Source: Thermoplasmata archaeon (GTDB taxonomy: Archaea > Thermoplasmatota > Thermoplasmata > Lutacidiplasmatales > UBA184). Taken from it: a stretch of 44,529 bases of DNA. A model generated the notes under the pieces. It saw nothing but the letters and a program-made list of their open reading frames with translations. It was not told the origin of the DNA and made no database searches. Shown one piece after another: positions 36,218 to 44,529 of the stretch. The stretch's first letter is position 1; the number at the start of each line of letters is the position of its first letter. A program made the position numbers and the translations under genes. Where the stretch lies: positions 1-44,529 of the forward strand of contig JASHQC010000111.1 in assembly GCA_030037735.1 (NCBI GenBank), written 5' to 3'.

Positions 36218-36787
36218 TTAGCGGGAGCTTGATTCAGTGCCGGTGCGACGCCTGCGCTTCGTCTCCTCGAACTTCCGCCACGGTCCGCCCCGTCGCCGCC
36301 TCTTCATGGCATACCATCGAAACGAATCCGGTCGGATGTCCGCGAACACCCAACGTTCCGTCCGAAGGCCGCGGTTCTCCTCCTGTAGCACGATTTCGGA
36401 CCTGACTGGGCGGCCGATGAAGCGGCGCACATCCCTCTGTGTGGGCGAGAGCCATGTGCTCCGCCACGCGTTAATGACGGGGTCAAAATAGCGTATCGTC
36501 GTGCCGACAGGGATGAGACGTTTCGTCCTCGGATCGGTGGGTCCCCAGACGCCCTGTATGGCCCGCCCTCCCAAGATCCAGTTGAAGTGAACTTCGCCGG
36601 CCTGGGAAGGTCCGCCCGAGGGAGAGGAACGGAAACGTGGCGCGAGGATGTCCCGGCTTCCGATGAGCTGCCCGAAGAGACGGAGCTCACGACGAAGGTC
36701 GCGGGCCGGCCCACGGGCCGGGAGTCCCTCGAGTCGCCGCGTGGACGGGTCCGCCGGTCCACTTCGAGACGGGCCTCTCTTGAGCAT
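36218..36787 (-). CDS. DUF1579-like hypothetical protein
   Basis: GEVHFNWILGGRAIQGVWGPTDP...VGTTIRYFDPVINAWRSTWLSP resembles lipocalin-like DUF1579 proteins. ATG 36787 chosen over the 36946 start. Confidence 0.6.
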   Translation of the reverse strand: MLKRGPSRSGPADPSTRRLEGLPARGPARDLRRELRLFGQLIGSRDILAPRFRSSPSGGPSQAGEVHFNWILGGRAIQGVWGPTDPRTKRLIPVGTTIRYFDPVINAWRSTWLSPTQRDVRRFIGRPVRSEIVLQEENRGLRTERWVFADIRPDSFRWYAMKRRRRGGPWRKFEETKRRRRTGTESSSR

Positions 36788-36855
36788 AACTCTGGGGAAT
36801 ACCGGAAACCCGAACCCCCTTCGCGTTCGCGCTATTGACCCGCGACGGCCGGCCC

Positions 36856-37248
36856 CTATTCCTTCTTTACCGGGCTCTGGACCTCGATCCAAAGTCCATC
36901 CGGGTCCCGGACGTACCCGATCCAGTAGCGGTCCTGCTCGAGCCACGGCTCAATCGCCGGGGTCGCTCCGAGAAGGAGAAGGCGCTGGCACGTGGCCCGG
37001 GCATCCTCCACCTCGAACCCGAGGTGGTCTAGCCCCTCCCCGACCGAATACGGTGTGTTGTAGGGAGAGTCCGCCGGGTACCAATTGAGCTCGAGCTGCT
37101 GCATCGTGCTCGGGTCCTGGAGCTCGATGAACAACCCCCCATGGCTCATCCGGCCGCGGCTCATCTCTTTGAGACCCAGCCCCTCGGTGTAGAACCGGAC
37201 AGACCGTTCGGGGTCCACGACCCGGATACCGGAGTAGACGAGCGCCAC
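36856..37248 (-). CDS. Glyoxalase/VOC family protein
   Basis: YSGIRVVDPERSVRFYTEGLGLKEMSRGRM...LELNWYP...LDHLGFEVEDARAT. Confidence 0.88.
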   Translation of the reverse strand: MALVYSGIRVVDPERSVRFYTEGLGLKEMSRGRMSHGGLFIELQDPSTMQQLELNWYPADSPYNTPYSVGEGLDHLGFEVEDARATCQRLLLLGATPAIEPWLEQDRYWIGYVRDPDGLWIEVQSPVKKE

Positions 37249-37258
37249 GGGATTCCTC

Positions 37259-37996
37259 CTACGAGGCCTCGGTCGGCGTCGCGGTTTCGGTGCGAGGAAG
37301 CGGTAGGCCCTTCGCGGAGTGCGTCGCGGTCGAGTAGAGCTCGAGGTACGGCACGAGGGCGGTCAGGATCCGGTTCTCCGCCTTGCGGAGGTGCTCCTCG
37401 TAGGTCGACCGGCTCAGGCCGAGCCCCTTCGCGATGTTCTCGGTCTTGATCTGCCGAGGCGTCGCGTAGTATCCGTACCGGTGCGCTTGCAGCATCGCGT
37501 CCCGCTGTTTGGGCGTCAGTTCGCTGAACAGTCCGTGAACCCAGATGTTGGTGGGGAGCGAATTGAGCGGGAGCTCCCGCTTCCGGATGAGCTCGGTCGG
37601 CCCCATCCGATTCATCTCCTGGAAGAGCGACCGGGTCCGGCCGTCGTTCAAGCTCAGCATCCGGAAGTACCCCCAGCCGTCGCGGTAGACCGCCGGCGGG
37701 GCGTCCAGGCATTCGTGCTTCTCCTCGATGGTCCAGATGCTGCGGTACTTGTCGCAGGTGCAGTTCAGCAGGAAGATCCGGCCCTGGCCGGCATCGACCC
37801 ACTCCTCGATGACGTGGCCAGCCTTCCGGATTCCCTTCTCGAGGCCGATGAGCGTTCGCGGGTCGCGGGTGGGTACCTGGAGCAGCTCCTTGTCCCAGAG
37901 ACACCACATCGAGATCGGGGTCTCGGGAAACTGCCTCGAGAGGTCGATGAACGGGTAGTCGTACCGGCTGCGGAAGGAGATCTCCCAGAGCGCCAT
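37259..37996 (-). CDS. Bat-type HTH_10 transcriptional regulator
   Basis: ELTPKQRDAMLQAHRYGYYATPRQIKTENIAKGLGLSRSTYEEHLRKAENRIL is typical of the HTH_10 domain. Confidence 0.85.
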   Translation of the reverse strand: MALWEISFRSRYDYPFIDLSRQFPETPISMWCLWDKELLQVPTRDPRTLIGLEKGIRKAGHVIEEWVDAGQGRIFLLNCTCDKYRSIWTIEEKHECLDAPPAVYRDGWGYFRMLSLNDGRTRSLFQEMNRMGPTELIRKRELPLNSLPTNIWVHGLFSELTPKQRDAMLQAHRYGYYATPRQIKTENIAKGLGLSRSTYEEHLRKAENRILTALVPYLELYSTATHSAKGLPLPRTETATPTEAS

Positions 37997-38106
37997 CGGT
38001 CGTCTTACTACTTGTGGGTAGATAGGTGTTGAGCCGTCGTACGACGGCCGCCATATGCGGGTCGAGAACCATCGGTCGGTGCGTCTTGTGGACCGTGAGG
38101 ACGCCC

Positions 38107-38328
38107 ATGTTGGGATACCACGAAGCCAGGGTAGCCGAGCGGAGCCGACCCAATTACACCCCCGAACTCATGGAGTACGCCCGACTCGAGTTTCCCCACG
38201 AGGACCCGCAATCCGTGACTCTGCTGGCCATTGCGGTGGCCAAAGAGAAGACGAGGCCCGTCCATCGGCGCTTCCGGTTTTTTCGGAAGGCAATGCCGAG
38301 CCCGGAGGCGGCTTGCGCAAAGGCCTAA
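38107..38328 (+). CDS. Small hypothetical protein (73 aa)
   Basis: MLGYHEARVAERSRPNYTPELMEYARLEFPHEDPQSVTLLAIAVAKEKTRPVHRRFRFFRKAMPSPEAACAKA. Plausible composition, no family recognised. Confidence 0.4.
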   Translation: MLGYHEARVAERSRPNYTPELMEYARLEFPHEDPQSVTLLAIAVAKEKTRPVHRRFRFFRKAMPSPEAACAKA

Positions 38329-38352
38329 CGGAACCGCCGAGTCCGTCGCGGG

Positions 38353-39699
38353 ATGCCGGGTCCGTCGGTCACGTTTCTGGGAGGAGTACGGGAAATCGGC
38401 GGCAACAAGATCCTAATCGAGGACGGTCCGGAGCGGATACTCTTCGACTTCGGACCATCCTTTTCACCCCGCTACGACGAGTTCTACCTGAACTATCTGA
38501 AGCCCCGATCGACGAGCCCGGTCAAGGACCTGCTGGAGTTCGACTTGATCCCGCGCGTCCCGGGTCTCTATTCGCGGGAGGCCCTCCACGGGGCGGACCT
38601 CAAGCACGAAGCGCCGAAAATCGATGCGGTTTTCCTCACCCACGCGCACTTCGACCACGCCGGGTACCTTGAATTCATTGATCCGGACATACCGGTTTAC
38701 CTTGGCGCCGACACGAAGGTGCTCCTAGAAGCGATCGAAGGCTCGGGAACCAACGGGTACGGACAGCATCCCTGGAAGCTCCTCTCTCCCGACGCACCGG
38801 TCGAGCTGGGCAATCTCGAGGTCGTTCCCCATCCGGTCGACCACTCGATTCCGGGGGCCTACGCGTATCTGGTCCGGACCTCGTCGGGCACCGTCGCCTA
38901 TACCGGGGATTTCCGGAAGCACGGGCCTCGGGCCGAGTTGACTGAGCGATTCCTGGAGAGGACGGCGAAGGAGCAGCCCGAGGTCCTGATCACGGAAGGA
39001 ACCCGACTAGGCCCGGACCCGAGGAAAAACTTCACCGAGCAGACGGTCCGCTCCGAGGTCGACAGCCTGCTGGAACGGACTACCGACCTCGTCCTCGGAA
39101 CGTGCTATCCGCGCGACATCGATCGGATCACCACCTTGTATGAAGCCGCGCAAACGGCGGGCCGGTCGTTTGTCGTGTCGCTGAAGACCGCGTTCCTGCT
39201 CACCGCGGTGGCCGGCCAGCCGGGATTCCCCCCGGTGCCGGTGCCGGGCCAGTCCCCTGACCTCCTAGTTTACGGCCGTCCCAAGCGCCGGTACTACCAC
39301 TGGGAAGAGCCGTTCCTGAGCGGCGCCGTAGACGCCGATTACGTTCGCTCGAATGGGAAGCGGCTCTTCTTGATGCTCGAGATGATGCACTTCCCGGAGC
39401 TCATCGACCTGCGGCCGCCGAAGGGCAGCCCCTTCGTCTACTCGATGAGCGAGCCGTTTTCGGAGGAGGATCTCGAGGCCGAGGTACTCCAGAACTGGCT
39501 CGACCATTTCGAGCTGCGGAAGCACTCCTTGCACGCCTCCGGGCACTGCTCCGAAACGGAACTGCTCGCAATCGCGCACCATCTCAAGCCGACCACAACG
39601 TACCCGATTCACACCGAGCACCCCGACGAATTCCACCCGAAAGGGACACTCGTCGTCTCTCCGAAGCTGGGCGTGCCGTACCCCATCGGCACGCCGTAG
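38353..39699 (+). CDS. Metallo-beta-lactamase / beta-CASP RNase J-like hydrolase
   Basis: VTFLGGVREIGGNKILIEDG...AVFLTHAHFDHAGYLEFI...TGDFRKHG...HASGHCSETELLAIAHHLKPTTTYPIHTEHP. Confidence 0.88.
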   Translation: MPGPSVTFLGGVREIGGNKILIEDGPERILFDFGPSFSPRYDEFYLNYLKPRSTSPVKDLLEFDLIPRVPGLYSREALHGADLKHEAPKIDAVFLTHAHFDHAGYLEFIDPDIPVYLGADTKVLLEAIEGSGTNGYGQHPWKLLSPDAPVELGNLEVVPHPVDHSIPGAYAYLVRTSSGTVAYTGDFRKHGPRAELTERFLERTAKEQPEVLITEGTRLGPDPRKNFTEQTVRSEVDSLLERTTDLVLGTCYPRDIDRITTLYEAAQTAGRSFVVSLKTAFLLTAVAGQPGFPPVPVPGQSPDLLVYGRPKRRYYHWEEPFLSGAVDADYVRSNGKRLFLMLEMMHFPELIDLRPPKGSPFVYSMSEPFSEEDLEAEVLQNWLDHFELRKHSLHASGHCSETELLAIAHHLKPTTTYPIHTEHPDEFHPKGTLVVSPKLGVPYPIGTP

Positions 39700-39749
39700 C
39701 GGGCCGACGCCCTACGACTTAAGGGCCCCGTTCTCTCTGCCGCCTTCTC

Positions 39750-40424
39750 ATGCCCACCGACCGACTTTCCACCGGGCTCCCCGCTCTGGACGGGCTCTTG
39801 GGCGGGGGCCTCGACACCGACGCGGTCACGGAGGTCTACGGGGAGGGCGGGACCGGGAAGACGATCCTCTGCTTGCAGGTGGCCGTCCGTGTCGCCCTGG
39901 ATGGAAAGTGGGTGGTTTACGTGGATACCGAGGGCCTCTCGGTCGACAAGCTCGAGGCGATGGCCGGGCCGAAGCTCCCGGACGTCCTCCAGCACCTCTT
40001 GATCTCTTCCCCCTCCAATCTGGCCGAGCAGAGCCGGGCCGTGGACAAGGCAACGCGTCTCGCGAGGGACGGTTCCCGCACGGTGGGCTTGATCGCGGTC
40101 GACTCCGCGACCATGCACTACCGTCTCGAGCTTGGGGGTAGGGAGGAGGAGACGGCGCGTCGAGAGTTGGGCTTGCAGCTGGCCCAGCTGGTCTCGGCGG
40201 CGCTTCAGGTCCCTGTTCCGGTGCTCGTCACGAACCAGGTCTGGCGAAAGGTCGGCGACGGCACGCTCGAGCCGGTCGGCGGGGCGTTCCTCAACCATGC
40301 CGCCAAGACGATCCTGCGGTTCGACCGATTGCAAGGCGAGTGGCGACGGGCGGTGTTGATGAAGCACCGGTCTCAGCCGGAGGGGTCGATCGAGTTCAGG
40401 ATCTCGGAAAAAGGCCTCGTCTAG
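39750..40424 (+). CDS. radB: DNA repair and recombination protein RadB
   Basis: STGLPALDGLLGGGLDTDAVTEVYGEGGTGKTILCLQVAV; VLVTNQVWRKV. Confidence 0.93.
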   Translation: MPTDRLSTGLPALDGLLGGGLDTDAVTEVYGEGGTGKTILCLQVAVRVALDGKWVVYVDTEGLSVDKLEAMAGPKLPDVLQHLLISSPSNLAEQSRAVDKATRLARDGSRTVGLIAVDSATMHYRLELGGREEETARRELGLQLAQLVSAALQVPVPVLVTNQVWRKVGDGTLEPVGGAFLNHAAKTILRFDRLQGEWRRAVLMKHRSQPEGSIEFRISEKGLV

Positions 40425-41593
40425 GCCCGCATGGGTCCGGGCCCGGGCTCCAGTTTTGCTCGGCCTTCCAAGAGTAACTCCCGAAACCCCGGCACGTCGT
40501 GGCGCTGGACGATCCGTTCGAGGCGGTCGAGTGCCGCCCGAAGCTCCGAATAGACCTCGGGGGAGTGCGGGTTGAGCGACTGGATGTCCAGGTAGAGCTC
40601 GGGTCCCTCCTGCGCTACCGCGGCGGCGAGCGAGGATTGGCGGTGAAAGGTTGTGCTCGCCGCGGCGGCGAGGTCCGGGGGAGCGAATGGGTCCGACGCC
40701 AGCGCGGAGAGAAACAGCAGGTTCACCGCGTGGGCCAGACCCAGTGATTCCGCGACCAGTTGATCGTGCTGTTCGATCGGAATGTCGCTGAGGGTGAGCG
40801 CCGATCCTGAGAAGAGGGCTCGCACCGTTTCGTCCGCGGCACGATCCCCGCAGGAGACCAGCAGCAAGTTCCGGCCCGAGAGCGTGCGCGCCGACGGTCC
40901 GAACATCGGATGCGCGCTCGTGACATGGCAGCCCCTCCGGTGGGCGGCTCGGAGGATGGGAACGATCGGGGCCTTGACGCTCAGGATGTCGAAGACGACC
41001 GTGTCGGAAGCGTGCTCGAGACATTTCTCCAAAAGTGGCGGCGTCGCCCGGATGGGCGTTGCGAACGCGACAATGTCCCCCCATTCCATCGCCGCTTCGA
41101 CCGTCGGAAGAGTTTGGGGAGATCCCGGATCGGCTTCCGGGTCTACGATTCGCACTTCATGTCCATCGTCGGTGAGGAATCCGTCGAGCCACCGGCCCAT
41201 ACGGCCGTGGCCCCCGATGATGGCGACCCTCGCCGACGAAGATCGCCGAGATCGCGCCCTCGCCGGAATGGACTCTTGAACACGCAAGGACTCCTCGATG
41301 AGCCATCGAGCAAGAGCGGCGCTCCGGGCGGGCGGCACTCCGGCTTGCGTGAGCCTTTCCTGCCAACGGGCCAGCACCCGTTCCTCGGTGGCATAGTCCC
41401 TCAACGGGGCATTACGTCGAGATTTGGTGAGGCCGATCTCGCGCGCGAGTTTGAGTCGCCGGCCGATCGCCGCCGCGATCTCTTGGTCGGTTTTGTCGAC
41501 CCCGTCTCGAAGCTGCTCCAGGGTCGGCGGACTTCGCGACACCTCTTTCTGCGAGCTGCTTGGGCTCTTAAGCGCCGTGCTAGCACGACGCAC
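40421..41593 (-). CDS. tyrA: Chorismate mutase-prephenate dehydrogenase fusion (TyrA)
   Basis: N-terminal AroQ-like helix (LRDGVDKTDQEIAAAIGRRLKLAREIGLTKSRRNAPLRDYATEERVL), then VAIIGGHGRMGRWLDGFLTDDGHEV Rossmann domain and TSAHPMFGP. Confidence 0.9.
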   Translation of the reverse strand: MRRASTALKSPSSSQKEVSRSPPTLEQLRDGVDKTDQEIAAAIGRRLKLAREIGLTKSRRNAPLRDYATEERVLARWQERLTQAGVPPARSAALARWLIEESLRVQESIPARARSRRSSSARVAIIGGHGRMGRWLDGFLTDDGHEVRIVDPEADPGSPQTLPTVEAAMEWGDIVAFATPIRATPPLLEKCLEHASDTVVFDILSVKAPIVPILRAAHRRGCHVTSAHPMFGPSARTLSGRNLLLVSCGDRAADETVRALFSGSALTLSDIPIEQHDQLVAESLGLAHAVNLLFLSALASDPFAPPDLAAAASTTFHRQSSLAAAVAQEGPELYLDIQSLNPHSPEVYSELRAALDRLERIVQRHDVPGFRELLLEGRAKLEPGPGPMRA

Positions 41594-41641
41594 GGCCAGA
41601 GCCCTGCCCAGACCTAACGAAAAGACCCACCCGGCGCGTGC

Positions 41642-42088
41642 CTAGTGACCGCGGATCTCGCGGAGCCGACGGACCATCTTAACGACGGAGCGCACGGCGA
41701 CCGCCGCGTTCTCGATACGGTCTTGGGCCTGGAGACGGGTTTCGCCCGGTCCCGAGATGCCGAGCCCGAGCGGCTTCGAAAACTCGACGCTCAGGTCGGC
41801 AAGCTTCCGGGCCGCTTGGTTCATGATCACCTCGTCGTGGTTCGTCTCCCCCTCGATGACCGCGCCGAGCGTGACCACAGCGTCGACGTCCTTCCGGCCC
41901 ATCAGCGCCTGCACGGCGATCGGCATGTCGTAGACCCCGGGCGTCTTCACCACGGGACCGAGCTCGGCGCCGAGAAAATCGATCTCCTCCCGTGCGCGCT
42001 CGATCATCACGGTCGTGATGTCGTAGTTGAACTCGCTGCCCACAATGGCGATTCGGATCCCGTCTCCTTCTCGTTCCTTCTTCGGCAT
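41642..42088 (-). CDS. ribH: 6,7-dimethyl-8-ribityllumazine synthase
   Basis: IRIAIVGSEFNYDITTVMIERAREEIDFLGAELG...VPGVYDMPIAVQAL-type motif; VTLGAVIEGETNHDEVI. Confidence 0.95.
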   Translation of the reverse strand: MPKKEREGDGIRIAIVGSEFNYDITTVMIERAREEIDFLGAELGPVVKTPGVYDMPIAVQALMGRKDVDAVVTLGAVIEGETNHDEVIMNQAARKLADLSVEFSKPLGLGISGPGETRLQAQDRIENAAVAVRSVVKMVRRLREIRGH

Positions 42089-42130
42089 CTTCGTGATCCC
42101 TTCCTGGAATGTTCCGGTGCGGTACGTTTC

Positions 42131-42604
42131 CTACTTCCGCGGGCGCACCGGCCCCGCGTCGGCGAATCCCTGCCGGAGGCCCTCCCCCGCGTGGCGGGCG
42201 AGCTCTTCCGGCCGGAACAAGAGTTGGTACGCGTTGAGCGCATGTTCCTCGGCCCGCCGTCGGGCGAGCCGGTCGAGTTCTGTCGCGTTGGAGGCCTCGC
42301 TCTCATGAACGAAGCACTCGACGATCGGCTTTCCTTCGAGAACCTCGGCGAACTGGAGGCCCAGCGAGGCGATCATCGCCGAGCTCTGATCGAGCTCGGC
42401 CGGACCCGGCATGCCCAGCGCGAGGCAAAGGTCGGCGCCGTCCTCCTGGAACAGCCGCCGGCACGCGACGGCCAGGTCCTTGATACCGGGGACGGTCCGC
42501 CGGTAGATCCGAAAGCCGGTCCCGGCGCTCTTGAGCGCCGTAAGCGCCGCCGACGCCATGTCGACCCGGGCGAACGTCGTGTCCGCGACGCCGATGCGCT
42601 TCAC
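42131..42604 (-). CDS. ribC: Archaeal-type riboflavin synthase
   Basis: GTG 42604: VKRIGVADTTFARVDMASAALTALKSAG...LGMPGPAELDQSSAMIASLGLQFAEVLEGKPIVECFVHE. Confidence 0.93.
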   Translation of the reverse strand: MKRIGVADTTFARVDMASAALTALKSAGTGFRIYRRTVPGIKDLAVACRRLFQEDGADLCLALGMPGPAELDQSSAMIASLGLQFAEVLEGKPIVECFVHESEASNATELDRLARRRAEEHALNAYQLLFRPEELARHAGEGLRQGFADAGPVRPRK

Positions 42605-43041
42605 GACGTCGTTTCCTCCGGTGTCCGGGCGCGCTCGAGGATCCGCTCGACCAGACGTTTCGTCGCCAGGTGGTCGTGCGGAATCTCGGGCAGCCGCACG
42701 ACCTTGACCTTCACGCCGCGGCGTGCAGCCTCCGCCTCGACCTCGTGCTCGTCCCACATCTGATCGTAGCCGAGCGCGATGATGTCCGGCCGGAGATCGA
42801 CGACGGTCTGGTAGATGTCCGTCGGAGAACCCAGGATGGCCCGGTCGACCGGCTTGAGCGCCTGGACGACCTGGAGACGGAGGTGCTCGGGCACGAACGG
42901 TTCGTGCTTGAGCCGCTTCGCGGTGGCGTCGCGCGCCACCACGACGATGAGCTCGTCCCCGAGCTTCTTCGCCTCTTCCAGGAAGTACACGTGACCCGGA
43001 TGGAGGAGGTCGAAGACCCCGGTGGCCATCACCCGGACCAT
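42601..43041 (-). CDS. ribL: FAD synthetase RibL-like nucleotidyltransferase
   Basis: ATG 43041: VRVMATGVFDLLHPGHVYFLEEAKKLGDELIVVVARD...IIALGYDQMWDEHEVEAE. Confidence 0.93.
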   Translation of the reverse strand: MVRVMATGVFDLLHPGHVYFLEEAKKLGDELIVVVARDATAKRLKHEPFVPEHLRLQVVQALKPVDRAILGSPTDIYQTVVDLRPDIIALGYDQMWDEHEVEAEAARRGVKVKVVRLPEIPHDHLATKRLVERILERARTPEETTS

Positions 43042-43760
43042 GCCGGCCACGCCCGATGGATCTCGCGCCCCTCGAGGAAGACCCACCCGTGGGTCTCCGC
43101 GTACCGGCGCGCGGCCTCCGGAGACCTCGGGCCTCCCGAGTCCCCGAGCATCTCGCAAACGACCGCCGCCTCCGAGAGGCCTGTCATCCGGGCCAGCGAG
43201 ATGGCGAGTTCCGTATGGCCCTTTCGTTCGAGGACGAGGCCCGGCGCGGCGTACAGGATCGGCACGTGGCCCGGCGAAGAGAATTCGGAGGTGAACCGGT
43301 GCATGAGCTCGAGATCGGTCAGCACCGGAGCGTCGCGGGCGAGCTCGCCCAGCGCGCGAATCGTCGTCGCGCGGTCCGAGTCGGGCACGCCGGTGAAATT
43401 GGTCCGGTGGTTGACCGTGACCCCGAAGGCGCTCCGGACGTCGTACTGGAGGTCCTGGCGACGGAGCGCGCGAAGCGCCGGGAACCTCGGCTCCGAGAGC
43501 TCGAGCATTTCGGACTGGAACGGAAGGCCGATCCGGCGACGAAGCTCGTCGGGGATCGCCACGCAGAGGAGGCCACCGGCATCCTTCCGGAGAAGGCGGA
43601 CCAACTCGGGTGTGGCGCGCTCCGCCAGCACGACGAGGTCGGTCTCTCCCTCCCGGTCCGGCGCGTCGTAAATGAGGATCGGCTCGCCGTGGGAGAGGCA
43701 CTCCCCGGCGAGGAGAAGCCGAGAGGGAAGAGACACCGGGGGCCGCGTCGCCGCGATCAT
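43029..43760 (-). CDS. ribB: 3,4-dihydroxy-2-butanone-4-phosphate synthase
   Basis: ATG 43760: GEPILIYDAPDREGETDLVVLAERATPELVRLLRKDAGGLLCVAIP...HTELAISLARMTGL. The track's 44072 start runs into 16S. Confidence 0.94.
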   Translation of the reverse strand: MIAATRPPVSLPSRLLLAGECLSHGEPILIYDAPDREGETDLVVLAERATPELVRLLRKDAGGLLCVAIPDELRRRIGLPFQSEMLELSEPRFPALRALRRQDLQYDVRSAFGVTVNHRTNFTGVPDSDRATTIRALGELARDAPVLTDLELMHRFTSEFSSPGHVPILYAAPGLVLERKGHTELAISLARMTGLSEAAVVCEMLGDSGGPRSPEAARRYAETHGWVFLEGREIHRAWPAWSG

Positions 43761-43783
43761 CGGCCGTGCCAGCCGAGAGGGGG

Positions 43784-43793
43784 TTATAAAAAA
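43784..43793 (-). promoter_or_regulatory. TATA box for the rib operon, likely leaderless
   Basis: Minus-strand TTTTTTATAAC centred ~28 nt upstream of the ribB ATG (43760). Confidence 0.6.
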
Positions 43794-43886
43794 ATGGTAA
43801 CTACTCAAGAATGGGTTAATGGCCCGAAGAGCGAGGCGGTAGAGGGTTCGCCAGTCCGAGCGATTCGGCGGTCTTGCACGTCTCCG

Positions 43887-43914
43887 AACGGGGCCTTGCA
43901 AAAAGGCCGGCGTT
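43887..43914 (-). terminator. Hairpin directly 3' of 16S (processing stem or terminator)
   Basis: Plus strand AACGGGGCCTT-GCAAA-AAGGCCGGCGTT: near-perfect inverted repeat with one mismatch/bulge, 3 nt beyond the anti-SD end of 16S. On the minus strand the loop contains a T run. Confidence 0.5.
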
Positions 43915-43916
43915 CT

Positions 43917-44529
43917 AGGAGGTGATCCATCTGCAGGTTCCCCTACAGATACCTTGTTACGACTTAGTCCCCCTTGCTGAACCGAAGTTCGAGCGACCCA
44001 ACGAGAGTCACCCTCACTCCGACCCAACTCGGATGACTTGACGGGCGGTGTGTGCAAAGAGCAGGGGCACATTCACCGCGGGATGTTGACCCGCGATTAC
44101 TACGGAATCCATCTTCATGGGGGTGAGTTACAACCCCCAATCCGAACTACGATTGGGTTTCAGGATTGCCTTCCCCTCTCGGGGTCGGATCCCATTGTCC
44201 CAACCTTTGTAGCGCGCGTGTTGCCCGGGAGATTCGGGGCATACGGACCTACCGTAGACCTCACCTTCCTCTGCTTTAGCAGCAGCGATCCCCCCAGTGT
44301 GCTCTCGGGGTCCCCCCCGAAATCGCGACTGAAGGCGAGGGTCTCGTTCGTTATCTGACTTAACAGAACGCCTTACGGTACGAACTGACGACGGCCATGC
44401 ACCACCTCTCGGAGAATCGGGCAAGGTCTTCAGCCTGGCTTTCATCCCTCCGTCGCCCCCGGTGAGTTTTCCGGCGTTGAATCCAATTGAACCGCACGCT
44501 CCTCCCGTTGCGGTGCTCTCCCGCCAATT
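43917..44529 (-). rRNA. rrs: 16S rRNA, 3' portion (runs off the right edge)
   Basis: AGGAGGTGATCC anti-SD complement, CCTTGTTACGACTT, GACGGGCGGTGTGTGCAA, archaeal CCGGCGTTGAATCCAATT (958R-like), and GTGCTCTCCCGCCAATT at the edge. Confidence 0.97.

Noticed and set aside
39609-41084. 491-aa minus-strand ORF across radB and tyrA
   Set aside because: Antisense to radB and in an alternative frame of tyrA; Arg/Pro/Gly-rich artefact.
43029-44072. 347-aa version of ribB starting inside 16S
   Set aside because: The extra N-terminus is translated from the 16S 3' end and spacer. ATG 43760 with a TATA box 28 nt upstream is the better start.
44038-44445. ORFs 44038..44358 (+) and 44128..44445 (-)
   Set aside because: Lie entirely within 16S rRNA.
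1-44529. CRISPR array, cas genes, phage or complete insertion sequence
   Set aside because: No regularly spaced repeats, no recognisable transposase/integrase, and most of the window is occupied by housekeeping-type genes.

Overview
This is a GC-rich archaeal chromosome segment, most likely Thermoplasmatota-like. Evidence: archaeal-type 16S, the exosome/proteasome superoperon, archaeal riboflavin genes, RadB, Trm1, SBDS and rpoP, plus a 16S gene not followed by 23S.

Main contents in order:
- DUF929-like CPYC thioredoxin-fold protein, running off the left edge and absent from the ORF track.
- Secreted GH12-like protein.
- Intron-containing tRNA-Trp(CCA).
- Dph6-like and stand-alone asparagine-synthetase-like ATP pyrophosphatases.
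- BtuF/BtuF/BtuC/BtuD-like uptake cluster, with a C-terminal extension on the ATPase.
- uvrB and larE.
- PPC protein and Lhr-type helicase.
- trm1 and a THEP1 NTPase.
- HemK-like methyltransferase, purQ, moeA, PfkB kinase, amidohydrolase, glyS.
- Coiled-coil protein plus UPF0200 kinase; COG1395 regulator; metallophosphoesterase; DUF255 thioredoxin protein.
- psmA-SBDS-rrp4-rrp41-rrp42-rpl37ae-rpoP.
- Bat-type HTH regulator, beta-CASP nuclease, radB, chorismate mutase-TyrA fusion.
- ribB-ribL-ribC-ribH operon.
- 3' part of 16S rRNA.

Most genes are ordinary housekeeping genes. I did not see a clearly novel multi-gene defence or mobile system. The best leads are:
1. A probable CTG start (CTGA overlap) for trm1.
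2. A small two-TM ORF after rpoP that has no ATG/GTG/TTG start.
3. The tRNA-Trp intron, which has competing folds.
4. The CPYC protein next to a cysteine-containing secreted glucanase-like protein.
5. The domain appended to BtuD.
6. The zinc-ribbon asparagine-synthetase-like protein beside Dph6.

All family names come from reading motifs in the translations. No database search was run.
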